NCBI GenBank assembly: GCA_019614645.1
Contig: JABWDB010000004.1
Span: forward strand, 5,766,001-5,830,000
From: Stratiolaelaps scimitus
Lineage: Eukaryota; Arthropoda; Arachnida; Mesostigmata; Laelapidae
DNA length: 64,000 nucleotides
Reading direction: 5' to 3'
The position numbers and the translations under genes are program-made. This document shows positions 12,328-26,385 of the stretch, in pieces. Position 1 is the first letter of the stretch; every line of letters begins with the position of its first letter. The notes below the pieces were generated by a model that was not told the DNA's origin, did no database searches, and saw only the letters and a list, made by a program, of their open reading frames with translations.

Positions 12328-12636
12328 TCAGTAGGCTAGCCCCGATGTAGTACTCGTCGTACGAGCTCGAAGCTTAAGCACCGAACGCAGCACAGTGCGC
12401 CGCGAACAGAAACGACGACCGGATCTTGGCAATATCCTCTTCGGCGTACGGAAAACCAGAAATGAGCAGAAACAGAAGCACGAAGAACAGGCTGTATCGG
12501 ATGCGTAGACGACGGCTACGCACGGTGATAGGGTAGATCTTCCAGCCGTAGGATAGAATTGGATAGGAGAGTAGAAGAAGTCGACCGGCCGGGTCTCTTC
12601 GGCGCTCGGCTTTGGGCCGCTCTTACTTACAGCCAT
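12328..12636 (-). CDS. Possible small protein or first exon
   Basis: The minus-strand ATG at 12636-12634 lies in a strong initiation context (GACATGG) and opens a 102-codon frame. It begins MAVSKSGPKPSAEETRPVDF and later has a Cys/Phe-rich stretch (SSCFCFCSF) followed by a basic tail. Immediately after the second codon is GTAAGTAAG, two overlapping strong donors, so the ATG could belong to a tiny first exon, with the rest being intron. It lies about 240 bases upstream (in the minus direction) of the frame at 12089-11307. No family is recognised. Confidence 0.2.
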   Translation of the reverse strand: MAVSKSGPKPSAEETRPVDFFYSPIQFYPTAGRSTLSPCVAVVYASDTACSSCFCFCSFLVFRTPKRILPRSGRRFCSRRTVLRSVLKLRARTTSTTSGLAY

Positions 12637-15600
12637 GTCTTGGTCACCCCTAGAGACTGGCTTCAGAGTATTGGGAAGAGACGAGGGATGGCCGCTGCGG
12701 GCAGGGGTCTGAGTGTGTGTGGGTGTGTGTGGGTGTCTGCGAGAGAGAAGTGTAGGGAGCTAAAGGAGGCGCAGCACGACAAGGCAAGGGGCTAAAGCAA
12801 AGGCCAAAGTGGGACCAGTGAACGGGGCCGGCACGAGGGGTAACGGCGGCTGGCCGCTGGCCGCGTAATGAAGGCTTCGCCAAAAGGACAAGAGAGCCAG
12901 GAAGACGACGAGGAAAAGAAAAACACGAAAGTAGGATAGGAGCCACGAGGCAGCAGCAGTAGCTGTAGAGGAGAATAGAGGAAGACCCCTATCTACTGTC
13001 TTCCCGGAGCGGGACTCCACCATAGCCACCGCCTTTTCTCTGCTGTCGTTGCAGCTAGTATCCCCGGAGCAAACCGCTAGTGCTGCTGCGGCGGCAGCAG
13101 CAGCACCCCTTCGTATCCGAGCAAGCGGGCGGCACATCGCCTCTCGGATAAGACGATTAGTACCGTAAACAAAGAATTATTGTACGGTAGCTTCTCCCTT
13201 GTCGGCTTCTGGCGCTCCGTCCGACTGAGTGAGGCCTAGATAAAACCAAATCTCGCAAGATACCACCACCGCCGTCATCATCCACGATGACTCTCTCTCT
13301 CAGTCGACCGCCGCCTACAGCAAACGAGCTACCAGCCAATGCCGCAACATTGTAGTCGCTAGATTGTTGGCTCACCAGCCAATGATGATCCTTGACATTA
13401 TCATCATAATACCTGTGACGTCCTTTCAGAGAGATGCTGTTTGCGAGATAGCTGGCAACAAAACGGTGGAAAGAACGCTGGGCAGAGAATGAAAGATACA
13501 CGCGGAATATTGCACACAGCGGCACAGGCGGGGTGTCCCCATGGGCATATATATAAATAGTTGGCTGTTGAAAGATGCATATTCATCCCAATGCAACAAT
13601 ATTCAAGCAAGGTAGTATATATAAAGGGCATCCTAGTGGCATGTAAGGCGATAGGACTTAATTATGATGTTATAAATTTTTTGCGAGTGGATATTTTGTC
13701 ACATTTATCCGTCTTAAAAAAATCATTGATATACAGATTTTTAAATATTTACCTATGTAGAATGCCGTCCTCCCTTTCAACAGCTCTTTTGTGTGCTTAG
13801 ATATCGCTCCTGACGATGGCCTACAGTTAGCTATCTTCAAGCATATTCCGGACCAGAGTATCCGTTTACTAAATGCGCTTCGCCCATCTGTTCGATGCTG
13901 GTGTATCGGACTGTATTCAAGTAGCTCCGCAATGGGAAACCATTCGGGGTACAGCGGGAAATCAATTCTATTGTAGATAGTCTCCATCGTTGTAAGTCAA
14001 ACAGGCCAAATGCCGTAATCGAACCGATGTACACATATATCGCACACGTAAATACACCTGTGTCTGCACTGGCAACGGTATCAGTTCACTATCTACAGCG
14101 GTGCATTTTATTGCTTTATTGCAAACAATCAATGAGGCCAAAGACGAATCAAGACGAGGAGATAGAGGGAGAGAGAGAGTGAGAGAGAGAATTGGATCAA
14201 CTCAACGTCGGGCAAGTCTACGAGGTCAGGTCCGTCAAGGGCTGCATCGTTTTGTTATTGTCGATCAAATTGCATTTGACAAACATCCCCGGCGTTCTCC
14301 CCCGTACACCGAAGAACGTCCTTCACATTCCCTGACGCGCACATATCTCTAGTTCTCTCTCTCTCTCTACGCAACAACAAATCCTCAAATGTGGCATCCT
14401 GTCTGGTATAGTCCTTCCTCGGGAGCCCATCCTACATCTCGCCCCCTCGCCCCCTCGGTCACGCGTTGTATATCTATCGCCTTTAGCTTGTCTCAATCCT
14501 TTGTGCGAATACAAACTGTACTCCGATTCGATATGGGTGGGTCGCCTTTTTAGCCTTGGGTTACCCTCGGATGCTCTCGTCTTGCCTTGGGGGCTTCGAA
14601 CACCACCGACTTTATATAGCGATCTCTCTTCTTCTCCCGTAGCCGCAAGCAGTGTCCAGGATTTGCCACACCACTGTTCTTCTCTCATCCGGCTCACCGC
14701 CCTTCTCTCAACGTCAGCAGCGGCAGTGGTGGCTATCCGAGAAATGTTGGTTGCCGGTTCCTGCTCAGACAGCTTCTTCTATTTTCTTCATCTTCGTTTT
14801 CTTCATGCTTTTCTGCTGCTGGTGGACGCATCGAAACCAGCGCGCCACTGCCGTCTGTTCGCCTTCAAAGGCATTCTTCCTTATGACATAAGCAGACTCT
14901 CTACAATAGCCGTCTCATCCCCTCATGCCATCGTGCCGCGCTCGCCTCCATCTACCGGCCCCCGACCATCCCACTAACGCGGTATGAACCTAAACCCAGA
15001 CGAACTCAGGAGGGGGCTCCCATTCACCCTAACTCTTCCGAGCTTTAGTCCTCATCCTAGAGCCCAACAGGGCGGCTACACTCGTCTCGTTCCCGCCGAC
15101 CCGCACTGGCGGCTGCCATAGCCGTCGCCACCCAGCGGCAGCCTTCTGCGCGACTACATTTCGGGGAGAAACGCGCACCACCGCGCATCCATTGAAAAAT
15201 GGCCCTTGTACGGAGCCAGTAGCACGACCCCTTTTCGTATAGGGTTCGTAGGTCTCGCTGTGCGTTCATTCTCCGCATGGTCGTCGTCGTCATCGTCTTT
15301 TCGTTCCGTTCTATCCTTCCACGAGAGAAAGTCTGCTAGCAGTCAGACCAACCAGCAGCAAAGAGGCTGGCAGGACAGCATTCCCGTTCCGAATGCGGTG
15401 ACGGTGGCAGCGGCGACGGCGACGGCGGTGGACCGACGACACTTGGCTTCGGGTTGGTTGGGCTTTCGGCTTTCAAGGCCCGGCGGGGGTCTGGGCCCCA
15501 CGGGGTCGCGGACGAGCGTCCGTGGAGCCAGTCGCGGTGGCGGCGTTAGGCGCGCTCACATGACGGCAGAGGACGGCTTTTGGCCAGCCTGTCGTGCCAA

Positions 15601-16874
15601 GGCTTCGCCATACCATCCGTTGCGGGTAGTCGCCCTGACCGGGCGGCATAGGGGAAAAGCAGTCTCTATGGCAAGGCTAGAGGTTCCAAGGCTTTCGGCC
15701 GCCAGCCGGGAAAGGAGTTCGCTCGAAGGGAACGTTGTATGATTGTCGCAACTTCACCATTCATATAGCAACGGCACAACCGCGACGACCCCCTGATTCC
15801 TACACATCTTACGCTTTTGCACCCTGTTGTACCCACATTCTGTTTGAGCGTTTTGCCTAGAGAGCATCACGCTGTCAACCGTTCTTCAACGTTTGACGGC
15901 GATACAGTAGCGCTATGTAGTATACTACAGTCATGCCGCTGGCACCGGAAGACGCAAGTAGATGAGGGGTTGAATGGGACAAAAAGGCCATTGAAGTTCC
16001 GTTTAGTTTTGAGCAACAACAGCGTTACAATAACAAGCACTTCTGCTAATGCTGCGACTATCCAACAAAGAAAAAATAGTAGCACCACGACCACGTTTCA
16101 ATGCTATCACATCATATTTATAGGAATTCCGGGAGGAATAATAATGCATAGGCGTACTGTAAACAGCACAAAAGAGCTACAACGGACGACATCTAATGTA
16201 AACGTGTTGTTAAATCTATAAGGTACCTTTGTTCGGAAGCGGAACATACTTAGCAATATCGGCAAAGACAGAACATTTCTATTGGCCTGCCTTGGCAGTA
16301 TTATGCTGCCGCTAGTGCATTCTGAATAAATTTGTTAGCCTCGCCGCATACAAATACCGCCTCATTTTCATTATCTCTCTCTCTCTCTCTCTATTTGAGC
16401 GATTTTTTATTCGTGGACAAAATTGTATGCTCTGTAGCATACAATATAAAACCTTGTCAGAAATACTCGTCGTGATATCGATGCCAATAGAGGATTCTCG
16501 TTCGTGCAATTGGCGTTGTGCATCGTTCGCCGGCATCACTTTATCGGGCGCCATCAGGTACTATGGGGAGATGCCGCCGCGTTGGGTGTCTCCCTCTGCT
16601 CGAGCATGCTCCCCGGACCTCCGAATCCGACTGACGAACAAAGGCGGTCTCACTCCGCGGACACAAAAAAAACTCTCAGAAAAACCGAACTGATCCTATA
16701 CTCTCAATTCCGCCCCTCGAGAGGCACGAGCCGACTCCCGTTGCAAATTTACACCTATACGATGTTGTGCAGTATCTGCGAGATCGCTGGTGTACGCTCT
16801 TGTGCATTGTTCTCCGTCCAACATCAGAGTACAACCGCCATATACTGATGCGTCTATCCTATTCGGCTCCTTCT

Positions 16875-16889
16875 GGGGGGGGGGGGGGG
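16875..16889 (+). repeat. G15 homopolymer
   Basis: Fifteen consecutive G on the plus strand. Confidence 0.9.
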
Positions 16890-19800
16890 ATGTTCCACGG
16901 CTGTCCAGTGGCTCTTGGCGGACCGTGGTAGTACGTTCATTTAACGGCTTCTTCTGAGAGGTCCAGAGCGGTTAAGGCAGCCAGGGTCTGTCGGAACTGC
17001 CGACGAGACGGCGTGCCTTCTCCTTGCTTCGCTTTGTTCATCGCCAGTACATGTTAAGTGTCGCTCACGAACCTTAACTCAGTCTGTTTGGCCCGCGTCG
17101 CCCTATCCGCTCGCTCGAACACGAAGAGTGCTCCGGACACGCGGGCGTACCCGCCCTTGGAACAGGGGCGGCATTAAGGAAGGCCGGCGGCGGCACAAGC
17201 AGCACCGTAGCGGCAGAGGGTAATGGACAACACAGCTAAGGGTTCTTTCCGGGCCACGGAGCAGCCACCCCCGAAGCAGCCTACGTTTCCCTCGACGATG
17301 GCTTGTTTTACTCCTAAACGCTACCCCCCCCCCCCCGTCCTCAACCAGCACTGCGGCCGTAGCAGCAGCAGCCACCCGCACGACAGACATCCAGGGCGAC
17401 CAAAACAAAGTATGTCAAAATAGAGAACATTTCTGCCTGCACTCGACAGCCAAGGGCCGCCAGCTATAGCTTTGCTATCCGGCTACTCCGGCTGTTGTTA
17501 CTGCGACGACGAACATACAAATAGACTCGGCATTAAGATTGGGATAGGGTACGATAGGGTGAAACCAGTATCGGTTTTGCCTGTTCCATCTGTCTGCCGA
17601 TAGGAAGACAGACGGGGCACCAGCAGCGATGCGACAGCGTTAGGGGAGCAAGCGAAACGTATGCTCTTTGTTCTTCCGGTCGAAGGGAGCACCCGGAGCA
17701 ATTCCAATTGGAAGCTGCACACCGACCGAATATGGGAGAGACCCGTAGGTGATGCGCCGGGCTTGTCCCGCGTATCGGCCCTCTTGCTCGATAGAGATAG
17801 TGGACGTTGTTCTCTTCAGAGGCCGTCATTGTACATGTTCCATAGTTCACACGGACATTCTGGGCTTGCCTCGCTGGGCACGAATCGCACGGCCAAAGAC
17901 GAAAGTGTTTACGTTCGTGCGTTCGGTTAAATCGCCTTTCCTCTTTCGACTCATTTGCATACGCTGTTTATCTCACCCTGTCACCGTGTCGCTCTGACTG
18001 GACGTGTTTCCTAGTCGGTTCGGCCGTTGAATGAACGTATGCAAAAGAAAACACCTCAGGCGTTAACTGTCGAATCATCGCGGTCCGGTCAGTTGTTGTC
18101 CATTGTTAATAATATTCTACCAGCAGATGATATCGATGAATCGTTATGCTTACGTGATTGAAACAGCGTGGTGAGCGTTGGGGTGACGTTGAGCCGGAGT
18201 GTTGTTGTTTGCCATCGAGAAAAAACGCTGTGTGAGCTAAGTGATATTAGCTAAACGGATATGTGTGCCTTAGGCAAATGCACGATATATTGAAACACGA
18301 AGCTGAAAATAGGACTCGTCCGAACACACAATAAGCTTTCGTAATACTTGGGACAATGAAACGGCTCAACGAGGGCTGAGATAGCACACGGGACGGATCC
18401 GATGGCTGCTGATCTTTCGACACACCGCTGGCGACTTACGAATAACTTAAACGACGAACATCGTTCTCGTATACACACGGACGGATATCATCTGAACGGA
18501 TATGGCTACCCGCGTATAAGGGTATGTACTACTATGAGTGCTGAACCGCTGTCACCATCTCCATATCCATCTTGATGTGGAGGCAGCTCCACATCAGAGC
18601 AGGTCGGCCTGTCGGCTCGACAGCGCCACAACCGTTCGTCGTTTCCTTTAGGAATTAGGGACAACAACAACAACAAAACAGCCCATCTGCCCTCTGTGTG
18701 CGTTCTCTAGCGTACGGCGAATAATTCTAATTAGCTTGACATCGTGCAATGAATACGCCCTCTGCACTGCGGTACCCAATCGTATCGTTGGGCGTCCCCT
18801 CTCGAGAAGCCGATGCATGCTCTTCCGAGCCGGAATAGAAACAATTGCGTGCCCAAGCCCTCGTGTCGATTTCCCCTTGTGCCAGGGCTCCTCTGTCTGT
18901 CTCTCGTATATGTATATGTGGGTCGTCAGCGCGACTTTCACCCGTCAACTGTCGCAGGGCCGACGCATCAGAAACGCAACCCGAACCCGTCCCATTCTTC
19001 GAACCATCCTCCATCTACGTTCACGCTTTTTGCTGCACTCTCCCCCGCAGGCCAAACGCATAACGCTAGCAGTCACATAACAGCAGCAGCAGCATAATAG
19101 TGGAACTGGTATTAGAACGCCCTGTTTTCCCACTTGCCGCGCTATCCAACTGTTCTTCAACGAGCAGAGTCAGAGAGGCAGAAATGTCTCCGCCATACAA
19201 AGCCCCCCTCCCCGCTTTGCTCCCACTACCCGGTGCACCTTACAACGACTACTGATACCATGGCCAGCCGCAGCAAGTCAAGGAATGCCAAACTGTCCTT
19301 CTCCACCGAAACGAATCCACACCGTTCGGAACGATTCCAGCACCAACTACTGCCGGTGCGGCTATCTCTTATTCAGCGGCAATTCCGCCGCCACCCCATC
19401 CTCAATCCATCTCAGCCGTTGGCCTCCTATACTCCGGCAACACCGAAAGCAGAGTTCAACCCTTCAGCCCTTATCCGCCCTTTTGCTGTGTCGTGACCCG
19501 CTTCGGAATTATCACTATTGTCATTATTGTGATTATCAATGTTGCATCCCATGCCTGAATTCTGCTGCTCCTGCTGCCGTCCATTAACTCCTTGTACACA
19601 TCGGCGTTTTGCTAAACACCGCTGCGCTAGCATTACAGAGGGCCGCAGCATAAGACCAGACAGAGGCAAGGTAGGGTAAGCAATAGCAGACGGCAGTGGA
19701 TGATGACTTGCACCGTTAAACGCCCCTTGCGGCGGTCTTCTCATCCCGCGTCCTGGACAGCATCAACAGAACGAACGCCTCTGAACTCGAATGGGTGGTA

Positions 19801-22800
19801 GTCCGTAACCACACTGCCGTCGGTACCGGGTCCTATCCGACATACAACGCGCGTCCGACGTAGAATGGGAACGTTGCCGAAACTATTCTCGTTCTGGTCC
19901 GTTTTCCACTTTTACGGAACGTATGCTCTCTCTACCTCTCGCTGTCTCTATTCTGCTATGCTTGTCTTTTTAGTCAGACTCCTTTTACAGATGCGTATGA
20001 TGGGAACATCCCCGACATGGCAGGTCCCAGCTCCAGCACTTTCTACTGTTGATACCACCGCCACATACCACAATATACGCTAGTTGTGGTGTTGCCGCTC
20101 ATTCGTACACAGACCTTTACAGGCACTGCCAGACAAACAGACCTAGCACGAAGCCCACAGGGCCATCATTGGTATTCGTGTATGGATGCATCCATCGCTC
20201 GCCCAGTCTCCAATAACCCATGAGACTCCCAAGCGTGACTCTCTGCGTCCTTATCACCCGTCCTTATCACGGGTTCTGGAGCAGCTGTGAACCCCATTTC
20301 GGATCCCTGCTCCACAGGATTTGCAGCACGGCTAGCAGTGCCACCGACACGCAGCACAACAAACACTACTTCTACTACAATTACTATTACTGGTACGTCC
20401 TCGAGGTAAAGCGCGCGAGCAGGCGGGACTCAGCGAGCGCTCTACGAGGCAAAATGCCAGCGTGCAGAGGAATACGACGTCTGTATTCTCCATTCTGTTT
20501 TGCAGTAACGCTGCCTCCATCTGCCATTGCTGCGCTCGTAAGGCCGCTGCAGTTGCTGTTGTTGTCTGGGGCCTGGTTGACATCGTCGTCATCGCCGTCG
20601 CCACCGCCGTCGCAGTACCCAGCAGGCGGCCCCTCTCGAGGGGCTGCTGGGGACCAAAGGGGAACAGCGTGTCCCACCTACGAGTCCCATAGAAAGAAGA
20701 CTGGATGTGATGCGCAGCTGCCCCGCTGCCCCGCTGTTGCTAGATGCATGACATCGCGCACTGCGAGTGAGAAGGACAGATAGGCAGATAGATAGATGCG
20801 GACGAATGGCAGCAGACTGCTGAGAGCGAATCCATGTTTGCATTTCACAAGGCAATGTCGCTGGAATGGCCAGGGAGGCAGACAGGCAAGCAAGCAGGTC
20901 GGGCGGCCTCTTCGGCCGACGACTCTTTGACCAAGTTGGCGTGTGATGCACACACATGATGCACAGGCCGCCGTCGCTGTTGCCGCCACCGCCACCAGCA
21001 GCACCACCATCGCCGCCTCCTCAACCAACGCCGATGCACCGGCCGACCGGCAAACTGACAGAGCTATCCCCAGCCCGCCGTCCAGGCCTGGGGAGAGGTG
21101 GCATGGTGCGACAGCCGATAGGCCCTACAACAGCGGCGGCTGGCGATGCGTCCCCGACATCTACGCGGAGCCACTGTTGCATACAGACTGGTACATGCAT
21201 CGGCGTACACTGCGTACATGGTGCCCATACGACGGTGCGTGCGTGCGTGGGTGGTTGGTTGGTTGGTTGGGTGTTTCCATATATACGCACAATGGTACGA
21301 CGGTAGCAGATGTTCGAGGGCGTAGAGCAGAAATGAACAGAAGAACCCTTGAGGTTGTGCGAGATGGGGCGGCGTTGCCGTGGCAACCTTTCCAACGCAA
21401 AATGTCTCGAAAATCTCGAGGAAATATCGATGCATATGTATGGTATAGGTACACATATGTATCTAAAATGGAACAACCATGAACAGAAGCAAAATGCCGC
21501 CGCTATTAGCAGCAATGGAAGAGCACGAATCTCCAGACATCTGCGAATCAGCTAACTACTAGAAGAGAGCAGATGACACCAACGCGGATCGTGTGCTGGG
21601 GTGATGTGATAGCACGGCGAATGATATGCCAGCATGTCAAGCCCATCCGCACCCAACAAAAGCGAAGTCCATCTCTCGGATACTTCACTGAACCTTGCGA
21701 GCGTGTTCGTGACCTTATGACAGGATGCCTGTGTAGAACCCTCGTTAGCCTGCTTGTCCTGTTTACGATGGTAGCTACACTCCCCGCACTGCTAGCATCA
21801 CACACGACAGAGTTTATTAAGACTCGCTGGACGTGAGCGTCAAGGGTGACGGGAAGGGGACACTGTCCTGATCGGGGCCTCGGGGATCCTACTGAAAAGG
21901 AGTGAACATGCTAACTAATGCATGAGGCGACGATTCGGTGCGTCAGATGAGTTCAAGGCGTTCACCCATCGTGTTGATTTTTGAGGATCGAGCCAGCCAG
22001 AGTAGGACGGGTCTGAAGGGAATGAAACGGCAGCATTGAAGTGTACAGGCAAACAGCCCGTCCTGCGGGAGTCATGAATGACACAGGCAGGGGGAACATG
22101 GTGGGCAGAGCATACCGGCATTTTTGCATTTCTGCCTTGCAAAGCAGCGAAACGAAGCCAGCAGACAACATCTATCTATCCGATATCAAGACAGTTTCGT
22201 ATGCCCGCGAACGAAAGCTGAATGCTGTCGGATGAAGGAACGGCGACTGACGACAACGATGACGACTGCAGTTGGCAACCAGCTCAAAGAGACGATGGTT
22301 CCGCTATTGCCATTTGCATGCGTTCCTGGAGGCCGCTGCAAGGGGTCGCCGACGACGAATCGGCTGCTAGCCAATAGTCCAACGTCGAGCCAACGAGCCA
22401 ACTGATCCCCTCCGGAGGAGAAAACTAAGGAAGCGCAGGCCACAGCCGCAACGAGTGGCCATCTGGGGCCGTTGTTCTCCCTCGGTTCCATCGGCAAGAT
22501 GCTAGTTGCTCCTGCTGTTACTGCCTCTGCCTCTAAGGGTCCCGGACATGCGCACGCGCACACATACACATATATACACACACTCTCGTACACATATGTA
22601 CAGTAAGCTAACAATCACATTGGTACCGTGCGGTAGACCGGAGTCAGAAATGTGTTGCGTCTCCAGGACAATTGCGATGCTCGCAACTGCTTGCCACGGG
22701 ACGCTCCGGCGTAACAATACGCCAACGTACCGAGCCGGCAGCTATCTCCTCGTTTTCGCGTCCTGCCTGTCAAAGATGGATATATGCCATGCTGGATGGC

Positions 22801-23601
22801 CCAGGCCAAGTTGTCTCTCGCTCTTGTCGTGCGAGCGGCGACCAAAGAGATGACCCCTCCTTCCGCTTACCGCTGCATAGATGCAGCGCTGCTCGAGCCA
22901 GCCGATTCATTGAAGGCAGCGACCAAGAAACCGGACAGCCGGACAACGTCCAAACGATGCTATCACAAGAATCCAGTGAGCGCTGGACATACGTAATATA
23001 TGGTTCGATCTTTCTTTCTATCTATTTATCTCTCGTCCGCTAGAGGCCGTCCCACCACTGCGTCGAAGAAGAGACACTGAAGCTAAGCCGCATCGACGCA
23101 CGGCCGGCCGCCTCGGTCATCGCCGGCTGCCGGCCCTGCACACAAAGTAAGATATGGAATACAACAAAACACGCAACCTCGCTGATTGTGACAGACGCTG
23201 AATTTCTGTCACAATACACCGATGGAGAGGATTCGATGGCAACGCACAAACAACGGATTGTCCGATTGTAGCACTAACAATGGCCGTAGCAACTGCCCGA
23301 TGGAGGAATCGCCCAACGCCGACCAGCGAAATCCAACATTACAGAGTTTTCAACATATTTCATAGTTTACGTGAACGTGTATCTCTTTTCATTTACTTAA
23401 AAACGGAAGCCCTTCGATCGAGGCCACCACAAGGTCTTTTGACCTATACAATACACTCATCGGCAATGGTACAACAGGCCGGTCTCGATAAACACACATA
23501 GACGGATATGTGACGCTCTGAATTCGTAATCGTCCACGTCCCCCTGCTCGAGGCTAAACACCTAAGCGCGGACATACAACTCACATTTGCAGATACAGAG
23601 G

Positions 23602-23626
23602 TATATATATATATATATATATATAT
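23602..23626 (+). repeat. (TA)12 microsatellite
   Basis: Perfect TA dinucleotide run of 25 bases. Confidence 0.9.
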
Positions 23627-24032
23627 GATCTCGCGTTCCTTTATCCGTAGCTAGGCGGCCAACGAGAGGCTTCGAGAAACTTGCATTTACCTCGAGTTAT
23701 CTATTCTGGGAATGTCCGTGCGCGTTCCCTGCAGCATCGCAGCTCGGCGACCGCGCATATGCAAACTTGAAAAGTAAACATTGCGGCAATCCCCACGCTG
23801 TTTGTCGCCCTCGGCAGATTTCGGGTTTTCAAATTGTTCGGGCACCGTTAACCGCCGCCGGGTATCGTCAGCACAGCGCGAGGCGTGCACGTACCGATCG
23901 CTACAGACGATCGACTACGGATCGAGCATATAACAACACCACGCGGGAGATGCCCGAGTGCAGTATATATTGAACAGATGTGTATGGGTACGAATATATA
24001 TATATATATATCTGCGACGCTGATTTGAGCAC

Positions 24033-24073
24033 TAGGTGGTATAAACTTGAAGCAATAGGTGGTATAAACTTTG
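24033..24073 (+). repeat. Two-copy direct repeat, 18-19-base unit
   Basis: TAGGTGGTATAAACTTGA occurs at 24033-24050 and again, with one extra T, at 24056-24073. The copies are five bases apart. It follows a TA run and looks like a local duplication. Confidence 0.8.
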
Positions 24074-26385
24074 AAATAGGAATATATGCTGACTTCACTC
24101 AATTGGTTCGATAGAAGAAAATGTCAATCCTTTTAGAGTCGCAAAATGATGCGGGTGGAGTCCGCACTCTCTTGGGTCGATAGTGATGCAGAAGACATGT
24201 GAAGATTTATTTTTAATTAAGGACAATTAAAAGTTTGACCCCTCTGAAACACGTGTTGCCCAACTATGAAAGCTAGCCTTCAGATCTCTGGCGATCAAAC
24301 AGAGTTCGCTAGAATTCACACCGGCTCGGTCGGTTGTCGCCGCTCGTGGGCACATCGATTAGTCTAACTCTGGTGGTCTAACCTGACAACTGTAAAATTG
24401 GGTCCGTCCACGACAATGCAAGGACGTAGAAATCTTCATAGCGGGGATAAAGTGGCATCATAACACAATACATGAATAATATACGTTGGGGTCCCCATAC
24501 GTGAGTTGGTTCTCAGTCGCCACAGTGTGTCTAATCGAACTCGGTGGCGCGGGCGTCTCGCGTAGCCCGCCCTTCGTTCGACTTGCAAGCCGACCAGGTC
24601 GAATTGAATATGAGATTATGGAAACTAGGCCAGTCATTCTATCTGTTGTGATTTAGTGTCACACAGCATTTCCAATTTCAAGCCAGACGCCCATCGTGCT
24701 GACCAGGGAACTGGCTCAGATGCTCTTACCGTCGGTTAAATCGTGCCTCACTAACTCATAAAATAAAATTCACCCCTTACTTCTCACCAGTTTTAGCTAC
24801 GCGACACAGATTTCTTGAACGAAACAGGGCGCCCTGAGTGTCAACGACTTCTACTTGCACTTGACTATGTCAACTAGCACTCGAATCTATTTTCCGTTTC
24901 AACTTGCGAGTCAATCAATCGAAGAGATAGGCCCTCCACTTTAAGGTCACCCTGCGGGGTCCTCTATTGACTCTCCCCTTTACAGCTGCCTATCTGCCGA
25001 ACTCTCCCATAGAAAGTCACCAAGTGCTTTATGGTGCTTTTACTTATTGGGACCAGTCGGTGTGCTCGTAACACCGCCAGCTCAAGAACTAGGCAGTGCC
25101 CTCCGTCGAGGAAGCCGCCATCTGACCCTTCTGCCATTATGATTGTACCGCGCACCTTGTCCATGATGGGAATATTCAAATAAGTCAGACGCCCGTGTTC
25201 CAATTCATTTCACTGAATTATTCGTATCCGATCATATCACATTAGTGTAATGTTCATATCACAAACGTTTCATTGGGCATCGATAATATATCACAGCATC
25301 CCTTAGCATCTCGTACGTGTTCGTGATTTCCTCCATTTTACAATAATATAACATTTAGTGACTCCGCACTCGTAATCTCGTAATGACATGTGTACCGTCT
25401 TCGCCGTGCAGGCCTGCATGCGAACAGCTGCTCTGACCTACCCAAAGCGCTCTGTCCGCGTTCGAGTATCCGGGACTCGTGCTTCGTTTGCCGCTCCAGG
25501 TGCCTTACACCAAAGTAGCTCTCGGCTCGCCGCCGCCTACTCTCCCTTGTTAGGACTATGGGGGATTCGAATCGGATCTAGCCGACTTGTAAACATTGAA
25601 AGGCGGGTTGGTGGCATTGGTTTGAACCTCACGAGCGGCGTTTGGCCCTTGCTCACCGTTCACTCGGTCACTTCGCAGCCGACCACTCCCGCTAGGCACA
25701 ACACTAGATGAGAATATTCGAACAAGTAAATCAACTAGTCGGCTCGACTCCGCCAATGGGCAATGGCGGAGCCAATAGCTTCCTGTATTTTTCTATCCAT
25801 CCACCGTTCGGTCGATCTCCCTCGATTTTCCGTTCTCTTGGGCGTTCCTCTTTCTCGTTTGTTCCTCTCCGGGCACCCCACCACAGGGGGGAACTTCGTC
25901 CCCTCTTTGTTACAGGCGAACAGGCGAAGAACCAGTAGCAGCGGCCACGCCGGCAACAGCTGCCAAACCAGAGCTGAAACCTAATACCGTAGACGACTAC
26001 TTTGCGACGCTTCCAGCCCCTTAACTACCACTACCGACTACCACTCTCCTACTTCACTGCTGCCATCAGTGCTGCGGCTAGCGATACGAGGGAATGCCGG
26101 CTATAGCCAGCATTCAGCTCGTCGTCAGACTACTCTGCGCAACTGTTACCTCCGGCGGCGCTGCCACCACCACCGCTGGTATCACTGTCGCTCGCTGGCC
26201 CTATCTATGTAGGCAAAACCGTTGAGCCAGCGCGTAGCCAGCAGCTACCGTAGCAGTCTAAGCGTTGTTGTTGTCGTTGTTGTTGCTGCTGCTGCTGCCC
26301 GCGCTCTGTTACTGCTCTGCCGCAATATTGGCTTTAGTCTCTGTCTTTGTTGTCGTTAAATATTCACGGTGAGCCGCCGTCGTGA

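Larger units (their letters stand above)
13140..26380. other. Mostly non-coding region
   Basis: Mixed-composition DNA with alternating AT-rich parts (13.6-14.1, 16.0-16.5 and 23.3-25.4 kb) and GC-richer, CTG-bearing parts (14.6-15.7 and 20.2-21.2 kb). It contains (CT)n near 16372-16394, G15 at 16875-16889, C13 at 17324-17336, TA arrays near 23602 and 23997, and a pair of 18-base direct repeats at 24033-24073. A frame at 15206-15742 (non-ATG start) and one at 24964-25203 on the minus strand are open, but neither has a splice pair. No RNA gene was recognised. Confidence 0.4.

Noticed and set aside
15206..15742. 178-codon plus-strand frame
   Set aside because: It starts from TTG, is Arg/Ser/Gly-rich in GC-rich DNA and has no acceptor or donor that I could support.
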